DNA of 64,000 bases from assembly GCA_013398055.1 (NCBI GenBank), contig VZRS01001723.1:310001-374000 (forward strand). The letters run 5' to 3'. Within the stretch, counting starts at the first letter, position 1. Each line of letters starts with the position of its first letter. Below the pieces are notes generated by a model. The model saw only the letters and a list, made by a program, of their open reading frames with translations. It was not told the DNA's origin and ran no database searches. The translations under genes were made by a program, and so were the position numbers. This DNA is from Ifrita kowaldi. Its lineage: Eukaryota > Chordata > Aves > Passeriformes > Cinclosomatidae. Below are positions 42,803 through 54,551 of this stretch, piece by piece.

Positions 42803-42948
42803 ATGTCCTTGTTTGTCCGCTGCGGCCGGTGGAGCGTTTCCGTGACCTGTGTCCCGAGGAAGTGGCTGATTTGTTTCGTACGGCACAAAGGGTTGGAAAT
42901 GTGGTGGAGAAACATTTCTGTGGCACCTCACTCACCTTTTCCATACAG
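42803..42948 (+). CDS. FHIT: FHIT coding exon 6 (internal exon, partial CDS)
   Basis: This internal exon encodes part of FHIT, a homodimeric HIT-family hydrolase that cleaves diadenosine triphosphate (Ap3A) to AMP and ADP and is known in mammals as a tumour suppressor. Seen directly: after an AG at 42801-42802 the frame reads ?-VLVCPLRPVERF, then DLCPEEVADLF, QRVGNVVEKHF and GTSLTFSIQ, followed by GT at 42949. From my recollection of human FHIT this covers residues 35-83. The first codon is split, with one base in the upstream exon, matching the human phase, and the 146-nt length equals the human exon. The last residue is the equivalent of active-site Gln83. The histidine triad is encoded further downstream, outside the window. 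Recalled differences from human include R51C, H74C, T67N and M82I. The frame has no stop or indel, so this looks like a functional gene, not a retrocopy. Confidence 0.96.
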
Positions 42949-42954
42949 GTTTGT
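42946..42954 (+). other. FHIT: 5' splice donor of FHIT exon 6
   Basis: The boundary reads cag|gtttgt. The exonic CAG is ideal, but the intron has gtttgt where the consensus is gtaagt, so the donor is weak to moderate. The boundary is fixed by the Gln83 codon and by phase continuity with exon 7. Confidence 0.88.
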
Positions 42955-43827
42955 AAACCAGTCACCTAAAAAAGATTTAATGGTTTGTTTTATCAAGCTT
43001 TCAGCCTTTTTCCCTAGTCCAATCACAAAAGGACATTGGAACTTCAAGGGGCAATAAATGCTAAATAACAGTAATAAAAAACAAGAAGCCAAATAACTGC
43101 ATTGCAGTCTTCCAGATTTGCCATTGAAAAATCTAAAAAGGAAACCAGCAGGAAAGTGTGGTTAATTAATAGCTGCAAAACTTTGGATAAAGCCAGCAAA
43201 CACTCTCAAACACTGCTTGTTTGTGAGTATTTCAGGAAATATTCTTCCTTCAAAGAAGTGTTTGCAGGGTTGACCTCTAGAAGCAGCAGCCACGTCCCCT
43301 GTTCCACACATAACCCACTGCTTATGCTTGAGATAGGTGATGCCTCCTCACAGCCATTTATATGCAGACAGAGAGGTGTAGCCATGTAAATATGTTATAA
43401 ATTCTGACCTTTCAGCTGTTTGTGCTGGGTGTCTTTGTACCAAAAATGAACTCTGTTTAAAGCAAACCAGGAGACTAAGCCCATTCATTAGAATCAGAAT
43501 TTAAGCAAGCATACTTTGATTAAATTCTTACTTCCACATGTGATTTTATGTTCACAAGGATCAGAAATCTATTGCTAGCTATTGAGAAATATGATCTGAA
43601 AGAATGAAAAATAGATACTGTTGTTTTTGTGATCTGAGATAGTTTCCTACTTTGCCAGGGTCTGATATGGAAAGGAGCTTTGTCCAAAAACTTAGTGTTG
43701 AATCGTCCTCAGGAAAAATACGCTGATTTAACAGACAGTGTAATTGATGTAAATGACTATTTACATCTGAATTCCTGCGTGATCCTTGTTAGATCCTCTA
43801 ACCTGAGACTTTTCCCTTTGCTTACAG
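42949..43827 (+). other. FHIT: FHIT intron 6 (complete, 879 bp)
   Basis: This GT-AG intron lies between the two coding exons. It has no tandem repeat or GC-rich patch. Open frames crossing 42803-43057 and 43102-43389 are the exon's other frame and chance. Nothing else can be assigned. Confidence 0.9.
43798..43827 (+). other. FHIT: Branch point and acceptor of FHIT exon 7
   Basis: A consensus-like branch motif ctaac (43798-43802, likely A at 43801) lies 27 nt upstream of the exon. It is followed by the pyrimidine-rich cttttccctttgcttacag. Spacing and tract are close to ideal, which fits the need to define a 30-nt exon. Confidence 0.8.
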
Positions 43828-43857
43828 GATGGCCCTGAAGCTGGACAAACAGTGAAG
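43828..43857 (+). CDS. FHIT: FHIT coding exon 7 (30-nt micro-exon)
   Basis: Ten complete codons, GAT to AAG, read DGPEAGQTVK. This equals human FHIT residues 84-93, the loop immediately before the His-x-His-x-His-x-x catalytic triad. The exon is flanked by a good acceptor (pyrimidine-rich tract ending in ttacag at 43822-43827) and a near-consensus donor (aag|gtgagt, GT at 43858). It begins and ends at phase 0 and is 30 nt long, as I recall for human exon 7. It lies 879 bp downstream of the preceding exon in the same orientation, and the two join in frame (SIQ|DGP). The next exon, which should begin with the HVHVHV motif, was not found before 64000. The peptide is too short to be convincing alone. 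Its order, phase and splice sites next to the longer exon make the call secure. Confidence 0.95.
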
Positions 43858-43863
43858 GTGAGT
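43855..43863 (+). other. FHIT: 5' splice donor of FHIT exon 7
   Basis: The boundary aag|gtgagt is near-consensus and clearly stronger than the exon 6 donor. It follows the Lys93 codon at phase 0. Confidence 0.9.
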
Positions 43864-46800
43864 GCTTATTATGCAGAATACAAATTAAGACACAATTATA
43901 AGAACTAATAAAAGATCAAAGCTCATCATCTGCAGTCCATTGCTGTATTGTTACTTTATCCTTGAGAGTAAAAAATCCCAGGTGTACAATAGCAGTAAAT
44001 ACTTTTTATTGAAATTGCAGAAGATAACGTTTACAAGTTTTCTTCCTAGACAAAAATTTTCAATCAAGAAAATATCTTTTCTAAGCTGCTGGGTGTATTT
44101 ATGCAAGGCAAGCCTCATGAAAGAGGCATCTGGTTTAGTTTTTTGTTTGTTTTATGGAGAAAATATTGCCCTTCCATTCATGATCTCTTTGTTTTTCTGT
44201 TTATTGCCTAATGAGTTGTAGCTAATTAAAGGAACAGTTAAGCCGAACCACACTATGAAAATATACCTTTTGTCTATGCTTTCTCTCAACGTATTCATAT
44301 CACATTCTTGTTACTGAAGTTCAAATGTAATGGGCCCAGTGAAGCTGAAAACCAGATTTTAAGTGTACTTCCAGAAAAAAAGGTGGGAGGGTGGAAGGGA
44401 AGAGAAGGATTTATGATTATATTCTCCACTTGAGTAATAACATAGATAACATCCAAGATGTCTCTCCAGCCATGTTTCACTGCTTCGTAATGCAAATGCA
44501 ATTGCATGTGTAGTTAGATGATATGCCTCAACATTAGATAAAGGCTATTTTTTATGTTTGGAATCAAAGGAAAGTCAAATACGGCTATGGGTTAGCACTT
44601 TGTAAAATCAAATTAGATGTCTCAGAGAACCTGTTTGAGTTGATTAAGATAACTGTAACAACCAAATGGCGGGGGATAGGAACATTTTACTTTTTTTCCA
44701 ATTTGCTGTATTTACCTTATTTTTCCTTCTCCCCTTTGTTGCCTGCTTTGAATATTTAACAGAGAGGTAATAGGGAGAGAGAAGAAGAAATCAGAATATC
44801 ACCAAGCTTGGGAAGTGATGAAGGAATGTAACACAATTTATTTCTGTACTGTGACAAAACAGATTCCTTTGTTCATGACTTTGAGTGCATTGGGTGGGTT
44901 TCACTGGCAGTGTCTGTTGATAGGTGAAATAGTAAGTTTAAATACTTTTGAAGTAAATTTTGTTATTATCACCAATATGATTTAAGAAGAAAATCTGAGG
45001 ATATATTTTAATATCTTGGACAAATGTCTTTCTCTATGTAAAGAAAATGTGTATAGGAATGATTATATGTGAGAAGAATTATTTATATGACCAAGCAAAG
45101 GCAGATGTAAAAATTCCCATCTTCTGTGATGGTGAATAGTAACAAATGCTTATGTAGGCCTTAAAAGGGTAGGAAGTTCTGTATTGCTTTGTGTTTGTAC
45201 TGGAAACAAAGAGCATTAAGTGTTCATTGCAAAATGGCAGCCACCCTTCATGCCTCCTTCTCACACTTTTAATAAACACTGAGATGGAAATGACCCATTC
45301 TCACAACTGTGAATCCCTAGACTTTGCAATAATGAGCATGTACTCATAAATCAGAGGTTATCAGTTTGCATTTCTCTACTTTTCTGCATCATTGGGCAAC
45401 ACTGTAATTTATCATCATCGCTTTGGGATGTTTATCATCCAAAAATGCCAACAACTATTTTCTTCAGAGAATTTAGAGCTTTCAAAACTTCAGTTGGGAA
45501 AGAAATTACTGTGATCAAGATCTTCTTTTAAGTGAACAATAGGGTGGATACATAAATAGCTGGTTTCATTTAAACTGTTCTGAATCACAAAGTTTGGAAA
45601 AACAGCTATGTGACCTACAAATAATTTATGAACCTTAAATTCAATGTGTCATGTTTCTGTGTGTGGATTTATTTGGGGTTTTTTTCATGTATGAGAATCC
45701 ACAATAATCCAGTCTCCTCTGAGGGAGATTTTAATTAAAACTTCTGGAACAGACTAAACATTAGAAAAACATTCTAGTAGTAAAAATACCGAAACATCAC
45801 AATAAATATCCAAGGGAGTTTGTGGAGACTGTTTAAGTAGGGTAGGCAAGTGTATCTGAGGAGCTAATTAGGTGTAGCTGATTTTGCTTTGAATGGGTCA
45901 CATAGCAGATGGCTTCAAGAGTCCTTTCCCTTTGTATTTTGTATAATTCTGTATACCTGTGTAAATATAGACTACTGCATGTGCTATGTAGGAACAGAAA
46001 TACAGGAAGCAGGAGAAGAGTATTGACTTTTCAATTGCTCAGTGCAAAATTTTGCTCCAAAATGGGAAGAGCTATCAGCCTAGCTGAAGGCAAAAACTGA
46101 CAAATTTTGTCTGAATAAGATTAAAGAATTTTCCTTTTTTGTCTGCAAGAAGAAATGGTAATCCATGTCCAAGAAAAATCTTGAACCTGAATATGAGTCT
46201 CAGGTCTATCTTTGCAACGGAGATGCTGAAAATTATATGTGCAATGTATGCAACAGGTTGAAAGGAAATAACCCTTTCCATGTGATTTTGGCTAGAAATC
46301 AGTGATAAGATTGTCTGCCAGTGTTACATGTCCCTTTTGGTGGTGTGAAAGCTGCTGGTGTGTGCATTTTGTTCTAAAGCCTTTCTAGTTACCTAATGGG
46401 AAGCTGTCCATGATCTAATTGTAGTTTCATTATTGCTGTACTCTGTTCCTCCTTTGCATCTAAGGTAGCAGAGCCTGCAGGACAATGTTCTAGGGAAGCT
46501 TATGGCCCTTTGAAATTCCCCCTTTACTGTGTGTTTGCACTGGATTGGGTCTTTGAAAGAAATTATACCTGACCCTCAGTTCACCAATACTTTGTAAGTA
46601 TAGATGAGTCTTTTCTCACCCTTTAGCAGCTGGAAATATACACTTGGTAAGGAATTCTGAACCATGTCCCAAGTCTCAGACCATAAAATAATCCAATATA
46701 TTGCTTTATAATATTTTTCTTAGCTCTCCCATATTGTACCTATTCCAGGCCTGTCACCTATTTATGAGAGAAATAAATGTCCTTCTCCAAAGATGGTCAC

Positions 46801-48393
46801 AGACTTGCACCTGTGTTTTATTGTGAGAGATTCTTGAACCACTTACAACAGTGAACTTGAGCATCTCTGGCACCTGAGCAGTGTGTCAGCAAGCAAAACC
46901 ATCTTTTAGCATTCAAGAGATTTTGAATGCTTATTTCTTATTATTTGAGAAAGGGAGAAAATTGTGTTTAGGTTGTCCCTTAAAGACTATTAATCTCTGC
47001 AATTTTGAGCTCTCTTTTTATTGGAGAACACAAAACTCATGGTGTCCTTGTGCCAGGAATGGAGGGTGAGTTTCATGCTGGTTCTGTTTGAGAATGCCTT
47101 AAATATCCAGGCAATTTCATGGATCAGGGAAATCAACTCTGCATCTTAATGCAGGGCTCTTATTGCTATGTCAAGTGAGCGACGTTTCAAGATTTCCCTA
47201 GTATATTTTATAGCCTTCTTTTCATCATGAAGTCAGCAAATGCTCTGGCTGCCTGGGTGGATGTATAGCTTAGTGTAGAATAAGCTCTCAGGTTTACCTT
47301 TTACGTGAGATTCAATCACAAGAAACTCCATGGATTCTGTACTCTGTAAAGGCTAAACAAATCAAGCTGGCAGGAGCATGAGGCGACTAATTTATCTGTA
47401 GAGACAAGATAATATTGCACAGCAAGTGTCCATTGCACAAACAGGTATGAACACATCCTTTATTTTGCAGTAGTGTTGAAGTCTCCAGCAGCTCAGCACC
47501 TCCTCTGTTATCCATGAGAAAGGGCCTGTTTGCCAATTACAGGTTCCCCTAAATAAATGAGAAAGCAAAGCTGATGGTGGCAGTGTGGGTATGTGTGCAG
47601 AAACTTATTTTGTATGTCACACATTCCACTAGTTATTTTACACTGAGAGGATTGTCTCATGATCATTTTTTGATGTACATGTTTTTCTTTTCCAGATGTT
47701 TTTTAATGCTGTGTTAAATCAATCCACCTGGCTTGCATTCCTCAGAAATCTTAACCTGAGCTGTGGAGCCCAGGGCTCATTTAGGCCCACAGCAGACTTC
47801 TCCTTCATCCTCTTTGTCTATTTATGTCTTGACCGGAAGTACTGGACTTCAGGTTTGAGTCTTTAAATTTAATCAGATCGCATTGCAGACCAATTGCATC
47901 GGAAGGATTAAATTCACTAACTGCAATACTTCTGATACCTCCGTCTGTTGTCCCTGCAGACCAACAGACGTGAGTCCCAGTTTAGTGCAGTACTAGAAAC
48001 CCTCTTTTGCTTTCTTAGAAGAACAAAAAAAGCTGGTGTTTGAGAAATGCAAAGATTTTTCTTACCTTTAAACAAATCTAAAATTTCAGATACAAAAAGA
48101 CAAGGAAGAAACACATTTTTGAAAACCAGATTGTACTGAAACATGTGAACAAATCATCTCCTGTGCTTTACCCTTAAGAATGAGGATTGTCTTGAAAGCT
48201 TGTGAGATGTCCAAAAATGATTTGATGAAGTGCAGCAGTGTCTTTGTATTGCTCTGAGAACCACACTAATAGTATTTGGTTGGAGACTATGTAATATTGT
48301 GGACAGGTAATCAGTGCAGCCAATTCAGTAGTCTTAGGGCTGCTATGTCTGATTTGAGCTCAAAATTTTCTTTTTATTTCAGTACTATATTTA

Positions 48394-48413
48394 GCTTGGG
48401 GTGGCTTGGGGTT
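48394..48413 (+). repeat. 10-bp tandem duplication, one mismatch
   Basis: gcttggggtg is followed by gcttggggtt. Confidence 0.8.
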
Positions 48414-49333
48414 AGTGATGTATATTTTCAAAGCTAGGATTATACTGCCCCTTACAGAGATAGAGAAGCAGCAGGATCATCCAGATAGTTTCTTCACCCT
48501 CCCTTAGAGCCTTTTGCCAGCTCTTTGTTTTCTACTCACTCTTAAATAATAATTTCTGCCCTTTCCTTCAGGGCTGTTTTCAAAATCTGCCTTGTGTTGG
48601 TCTAAATCTCCTTTCAGTCCTTTGGCCAGGCCTGTGTTTTCTATAATGCAAAGTAAGTCCTGATCAGTCTTTGCTTTGTCAGGTCCTTACTTCTCTTCAT
48701 AACATGTAACATTTAGTTTTTGACTGAACAATAACCTTCCCAGGAATGACATATTGCTATTTTGTTTGCCAGGCTTATAGACTTAAGAGGCACTGGTAAA
48801 TCTGTAAACCCTCCCCTAAAGCAAATAATAATATACAGGACCTAGAATGAAAACAGTTCTTTTGGTCCACCTTATTTTTGTACAAATCAGTTCCTGTACT
48901 TCAAACATGGTAACATTTGACAGAAGTAAGAGGTGTCCGTGTCCAGTATATACCCATGGAAAGTTATAGAGATTGTTTTGAAGACTGAAGGAGATGAAAG
49001 AAAAGTGGGAATGTGGAAACAGCCTAGTGATTGATGGACATAACACCATCCTAGCTGAGAATACCAAAGGCCCCAAGGCACTGATAAATTGAAATGATGA
49101 CCTGGATAATGAAGTCTGATCTAGAAATACTGGGTTGAGAAGTTCCCTGAAGGGATGGGGACTGAAATTTTTGAAAGATTCTCTTTAGCAGTGAATTATG
49201 ATACTTCTGAATCTAGATTATTTTGAATTTCCAGTAGTGAATGTCATGACATGCTGTACCTTTGACTTGTAAAGCAGTATAATCCTCTGGCTCTGTACAA
49301 ACACAGAATAGTCTGTATGGACTATAAATATAT

Positions 49334-49370
49334 AAAACCAAACCAACCAAGCAAAACTCCCAAACAAAAC
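49334..49370 (+). repeat. A/C-rich tract (AACC-like)
   Basis: The tract is mostly A and C with aacc units. It shares the 13-mer aaccaaccaagca with the tract at 59894. Confidence 0.75.
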
Positions 49371-49629
49371 AGGGTTAAAAATAGGCAACTATAAATGAGG
49401 ATAGTAAATGAAATTTCTGAAAATTTAAGTTGAAGAATGTTGATGAAAAGGAAGATTTTACTATTCCATGCTAGCTTTTCTACCCTTCTTCCTGCCATAT
49501 AGATTTCTTAGATGAATGTTCTCTTTAGGTAGTTTAATTCCAAAAATATCCCCAGAGCTAGTCACAGATATTGACACTGTCTAAATTAAACTATAATAAG
49601 CAAGTAAGTGGGTTCAAATGCTTGTTTAA

Positions 49630-50050
49630 AGTGCCTTGGCGTGCAGATGTTAAAAGTCCTGCAGCTCTGCTGGCCGCATCCAGCTCCATCCTGGCTGGGC
49701 ACGTTCCCGTTCAGCCCCAGAGCTGCCACTGGGGTTTTCCTGTCCCTAAGTTCGGTGGGTGAGAGCTGGACCGCGGCATCCGCGGCTCTGCCAAGCACCA
49801 GCACCTGCATGACAGGAAGGGAGGGAGCACTTCCAGGAGCATCCACGGGAGTGTGGATGTGCCTGTCCCAGTCCCCAGCAGCCACGTCCTGTGTCAGCAG
49901 AGCCTGGGGAGTCGGTGGCTGTGCCAGCAGCTGGTCCAAGTGGAACCGAGCAGTCGCCTTTGGTGACCTGACTGATTCCCACGGGGAATGGTTAAGCACT
50001 GCCAGGGCTCTCCACACTCTGCCCCTCTGCAGTTCCAGGACAGCCTCTCC
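49630..50050. other. GC-rich patch with overlapping chance frames
   Basis: This is a sharply bounded GC-rich segment within AT-rich intron. Frames of 154 (+) and 143 (-) codons overlap almost completely, which is typical of stop-poor GC-rich DNA and not of a gene. It contains ccgcggcatccgcgg at 49771-49785. No protein family was recognised. Confidence 0.5.
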
Positions 50051-51908
50051 TGCTTTGACAAAAGGTTTTTAAATATATTTTTTTTCCTGGTATATGTTCA
50101 GATGTTTACCATTTTCATGACAGAAGAATCTTGAACAAATCAGTCTTTTTCTTCAATAAACAGAGTTACATTTCAAAAAGAAAAAGTATTTCTAGCAAAA
50201 AGGTAGAAAATTTTTCCTCTGAAAATGTTATAACAGAGTGTTTGACAGCAAAAACTTTTTCTTTGTGAAAACAAAACCTCCTTTGGAAAAGCTGTTTTAT
50301 TGAATTGACATGTTTTGACCAAAAAAACCAATATAGGGAGGGGTGTTGAGAAATCCATGACATGCTGCTCTTTATTTGTCCCACAATGACTGAGATTAGG
50401 ATCAAAAATCCTATGTTTTAATTAGAAAGTATCTTTCACTTCTTTGTTCCCATTCTACAGCAATATGTTTTGCATTTAAAGCATTCTCTGTCTTGGAGTA
50501 TGTACAATCAATCAAATGCCACTCTTGAGTACAGGTCCTACAAATACTGTATTGTACTTGAAATGTAAAACCTTTTGAAATCCCATGCATGAGGTCTAAA
50601 ATCATTAATAGCACAGTCAAGGCTGTCTGATTAATTTTGGTGTGGTTAGTGTATGAATATCTTTCCAAGCTCCATCTCATCCATAATACTTCTCTTTGTC
50701 AATCTCATATCTTATAAAACTCTTCATCTAAGAGGGAATATTTGGGTTTGTTTTGTTTCTTTTTTTTTCAAATTTTGTTACAAAACATTGTTTTCAAGTA
50801 AAATGTAACTCACCAAGAAATGTGCAAAAGCATTCCCATTTAATTCAGATGTGTAACTTGATGTTTTTCTGTGTTTTGTCGTAGGTGAAAATTGTTTATT
50901 AAGCAAGTGTTGCAAAGCCAGATCTCAGTTAAATAGGTTTCTGACTAACTCTTTCTAAAAATTAATATAATGCTTTGAAGTGAAACATGATGTGTCTGTG
51001 CTCTGATCTCACATGATTTTGCACGTTTGTCTTTGCATTCTTACCTACCAGGTACTGTTTTTCCCAATAGATCCACATAAAATTATTCCTATGCTGACCA
51101 CAGATCAGAGGGGACGTCAAAAGGTCACGTGCAAAACAGACTTCTCTGCTTCATACCAACGTGTGCCTTCCATAAGCAGGCAATAACCCACACTTAAACT
51201 GTTTTGTGGTTGGGTTTATTGGGTGTTCTTGCCCAAGGGCATTTTCAGTTGACTGATCTGTGCTAAACTTTGGTGCCTCAGCTGTCTGGCCGGATGCTGT
51301 GACATCCAGAGTCTCGCAGGGAAGGGCAGGATCACTGTGCTTTGCGTGTGTTAATGACCCAGTTTCAGTCAGACAAAGGCAACCCACTTATTAGAGCCCT
51401 GCATGCCTTATCAATGCAATAATAAAGAAAAATTTGGCTCCATATTTTTTCCCCTGAAAGGCACCTCCCCTTCTGAAAATGAAAGAAACGTGTACTTAAA
51501 GCTATCCCTGGAGATCCCCAGAGAGCCTGCACAGCTTGAAGGAGAATGCTTCTTAAAAATGTCAACAAAGAAAGAGTGTATGTAACATTTTTGCATGTGA
51601 TAGCAAGGGAATGGAGGCCTTTCCTAGCCCTGTGTTCCTTCCTCTGTCACATGAAAGAGTTGGTGGTTACATTGCCCTGTAATCTGTGGAAAGCACGTCT
51701 GAAATACAGGGTTATCTGACCTAGTCCATTTTAGTCTGTTCTGGCAGCCCCATTTTAGCCCATGCAGGACTTTCTTTTTTAGAAAGAAAAGTCTCTGCTT
51801 GAAGTGATTTAGAAATGGAAAACGAAGGTTAAAATAATAGAATAAAACTTGCTCAGCAAGCTCCAGACAGGATGACAAGGTGAAAAGTAGGTAATATTTT
51901 TGCTGTTT

Positions 51909-51919
51909 AAAAAAAAAAA
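51909..51919 (+). repeat. Poly-A run
   Basis: Eleven consecutive A in non-coding sequence. Confidence 0.85.
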
Positions 51920-52574
51920 GTCAATAATTCAGGATACTGCAGTGTGTTTCAGTTCATGCTCACATTGGACAAGCCAAGAGATTCCTGCAAAACAGCAAAA
52001 CCCTTCTCTCAAGCCTCATTTGCCCCATCTCTCCTGAAAGCTGCTCGAGTGCCCTCTGGCAAAACCACTCATACGCTGGGTTTCTGCTCCCTCCCTAAAG
52101 CTAAGCTGTCCTTTGAAAGAATTTGAAATATACCCTTAAAATCCAGTCTCAGGGAGCTTTATCAAATGACCCCTCCTCATTTGCTTGGCCATAGGAAAAG
52201 CTCTTACTGTCTGGTGGTGGGGATAATGCTGGAGTAGCAGTCTCTGAGGCTGATCAAGAACAGAGCCAGTGCAGCTCTTGTGTGTGCTCACATTTTACAT
52301 TGTCCTTTTCCCTTGCCTGCAGTGATAGGGGTAAAACTGCACTTGTGCAGTGCAGCTCAGCTCCCCAAGGCAGTCTCTCAGCCAGAGGTGTGTTTTGGAG
52401 CTCTGGGCTCCCCTCTGCTTGACTGGTTTGCAGTTTCAGTGACAGCTACTGAGAAATGCTCTGTTGCTTGCACTGTGCAGCTTTTCCAGGCGAGTGAGGT
52501 GCAGCACTCCCTGAAGGGAGAAACACTGAAACCTTCCCTTTTGCAGAAATCTGAGTGTCTCCAGATGGCTTGTG

Positions 52575-52591
52575 CACACACACACACACAC
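52575..52591 (+). repeat. (CA)n microsatellite, short
   Basis: About eight CA units. It is probably mildly polymorphic. Confidence 0.9.
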
Positions 52592-54422
52592 GTACCAAAT
52601 GTTAGGAGATGTGCCTTTAAAATGAGAAAGGAATAATCATGAAACAAAGCCTGATTCTTCTGTAAATGTAGGCAGTTACCTGGTAAAATCATGTTGAGAG
52701 CTTTGGATTGCATAAAAGGAATCAACATCTATGGGTGCAGTTCAGCACAGCTGCCGGGCTTTTTCCAGAGAGAAATTCCCTGTTTGGCTGGTAGATAACT
52801 TGTCGGTTCAGGATTAGGACTTTTAAAATAAATTATTCTGTGTCTGAATTAGCTGCTGCTGCTCGGGATTTTCTTTCAATACATAACCACTGTTCAGTCC
52901 CTTGCTTTTGAAGGAAAAAAATTATCACTGAAACTTCTGCATAGCAAATTCCATAAATAAAAGCATCCCTGGGTATTTTAGTAATGATGCCACAACTAAC
53001 ATAAATTGGGGAAAACCAAAATTAGTCTATCAATAATTACACTGCATCCTTAACTGACATTACAGACAGAAATTTTGAGGAGAAACTTTAATTCCCTGTA
53101 TTAACACAGTTACCTACTTTAGAGGTAAACTGGTCACTTTCAGAGAGGTAAATTCACTTCTAATAATTGGCCAGCTAAGTAAAATTCATCTTGAAACTCA
53201 CTTTTTTTTTTACCATTAGGTCTCCACACACATTTTCTTTTCCATCACACTGTCTTTTTCTGGAATCCAACACTAAGATGTCTCAGTTCTTCTCAGGAGT
53301 TCTCAGTCCCTTGGTAGGTGCAAAAGACTGGCAACTCTATTTTACCAACCAAATTGTTGTGGCAAAAGTGATTTAAAGAAGGGCCAAGTTGTTATTCTTG
53401 TTTTGTTGAGCAGGTGAAGAGGCTGGGTTTGGCAAGAGGTTTGTCCTTCAGAGGCAGTGCAGGATCACCCAGCCTTGTTCTTACTCTTTTTCCTTTGCAC
53501 TGTGTCTTGCTTCTACCCTGGCCGTTCCTGTCTCCCGTCCTTGTCCCATGACCTGGAGCTTTGTGAAGGGGATCCCAGGGAGAAGGGCAGCATGTCCAAG
53601 TGGAAGAACCCTGAGAAACTGGTCCCTTTTGCATTATGGATGAAACCCATGGGGGTGATGTCCCTGTGGACCGGTGCAAACAGGCTGGGTTTGTTTGCAT
53701 GAGCTTGGCTCTGGGCTAAGAGGCCTTCCCAGCAGCATTCAGGGCAAGGCTCCGCAGCCAGGAGCAGGGGAAATCTATAGCCTGCGGTAAAAGCAGAAGA
53801 TTGGAAAGACATCCTGTGTTTGCTAGGTTTCCCAGGTCTTTGGAAGGAGAAAAATGGTTTTTCCTCTGGTAATCTCCTACATTATTATCTCGGACAAACC
53901 AAACCATTTTCTTTTCTCTTCCACTTCTACTTTTTGTGAGTTACCACCTTCATTGCTACCACAAAATCTTCATTTCACGTTGTCTGCCTGGCATCACTGA
54001 TTCGAATTCTTCCTGTGAGAGGCTGAAAGAAAATAAACTAGACCAGATGGAAAGTGCTCATGTGAATGATTGTCTTGATCTTATTTGTTAAGGTGTTAAA
54101 ATCTCTAACAATGAATAATTCCTCTATCTGATTTTATGAATGTCAAATTTCTCTGATTTCAGTTGTAATTTTTAGTATTTAAAGTAAAGATAATGCCCTG
54201 AGGTAACACCTTCCCTTTTTTTAAATGGATCTGTGAATGAGCTTTATTAATTCCCCATTGAGAAGGTATAGAAAAGGTAATATCACTGTGATATTTCCTT
54301 ACCTGGCCTTCCAGCACCTCAGCTGGAGGGGAGTTATCTTTAGGGGGTGATCAGTCTGCCCAGATTGAGGAGTGGATCAGTTCACTCTGCATTTAATGAA
54401 TCCGTTTTTTCCTGCAAATAAG

Positions 54423-54551
54423 TCATCTCTGCACTCAGCAAAAACCATTCTTTCAATTGTGCCTTTTGGTGAGGCCACCCTGAGTTACATTCAGAATTAT
54501 GATCCAGCAGAATATGAATTTATTACCTGTCTTCGATTGTCTGAGCCTCAT
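54423..54551 (+). other. Possible cassette exon in FHIT intron 7 (speculative)
   Basis: Seen: a T-rich stretch (gttttttcctgcaaataag) ends in AG at 54421-54422, then comes a 129-nt open segment and a consensus donor cat|gtaagt at 54552. Read at phase 0 it gives 43 codons with no stop, including the segments TILSIVPFGEATLSYIQ and YDPAEYEFITCL. FHIT intron 7 is phase 0, so inclusion would keep frame and insert 43 residues just before the histidine triad. An alternative acceptor (ctcag at 54434-54438) would give 113 nt and shift the frame. I do not recognise the peptide. A stop-free run of this length has roughly a 13% chance at random, so this may be nothing. Confidence 0.2.

Larger units (their letters stand above)
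43858..54000 (+). other. FHIT: FHIT intron 7, first part: no gene seen
   Basis: This is intronic sequence after exon 7. It includes a 10-bp tandem duplication at 48394-48413, an A/C-rich tract at 49334-49370, a GC-rich patch at 49630-50050, an A-run at 51909-51919, a CA repeat at 52575-52591, and a moderately GC-rich stretch at 53400-53800. No histidine-triad exon was found. Confidence 0.8.

Noticed and set aside
42765..42965. Minus-strand and alternate-frame ORFs over FHIT exon 6
   Set aside because: They are shadows of the real exon; only the + strand frame encoding VLVCPLRPVERF matches a known protein.
49586..50072. 154-codon (+) and 143-codon (-) frames
   Set aside because: Near-complete antisense overlap in a GC-rich patch is typical of a compositional artefact.
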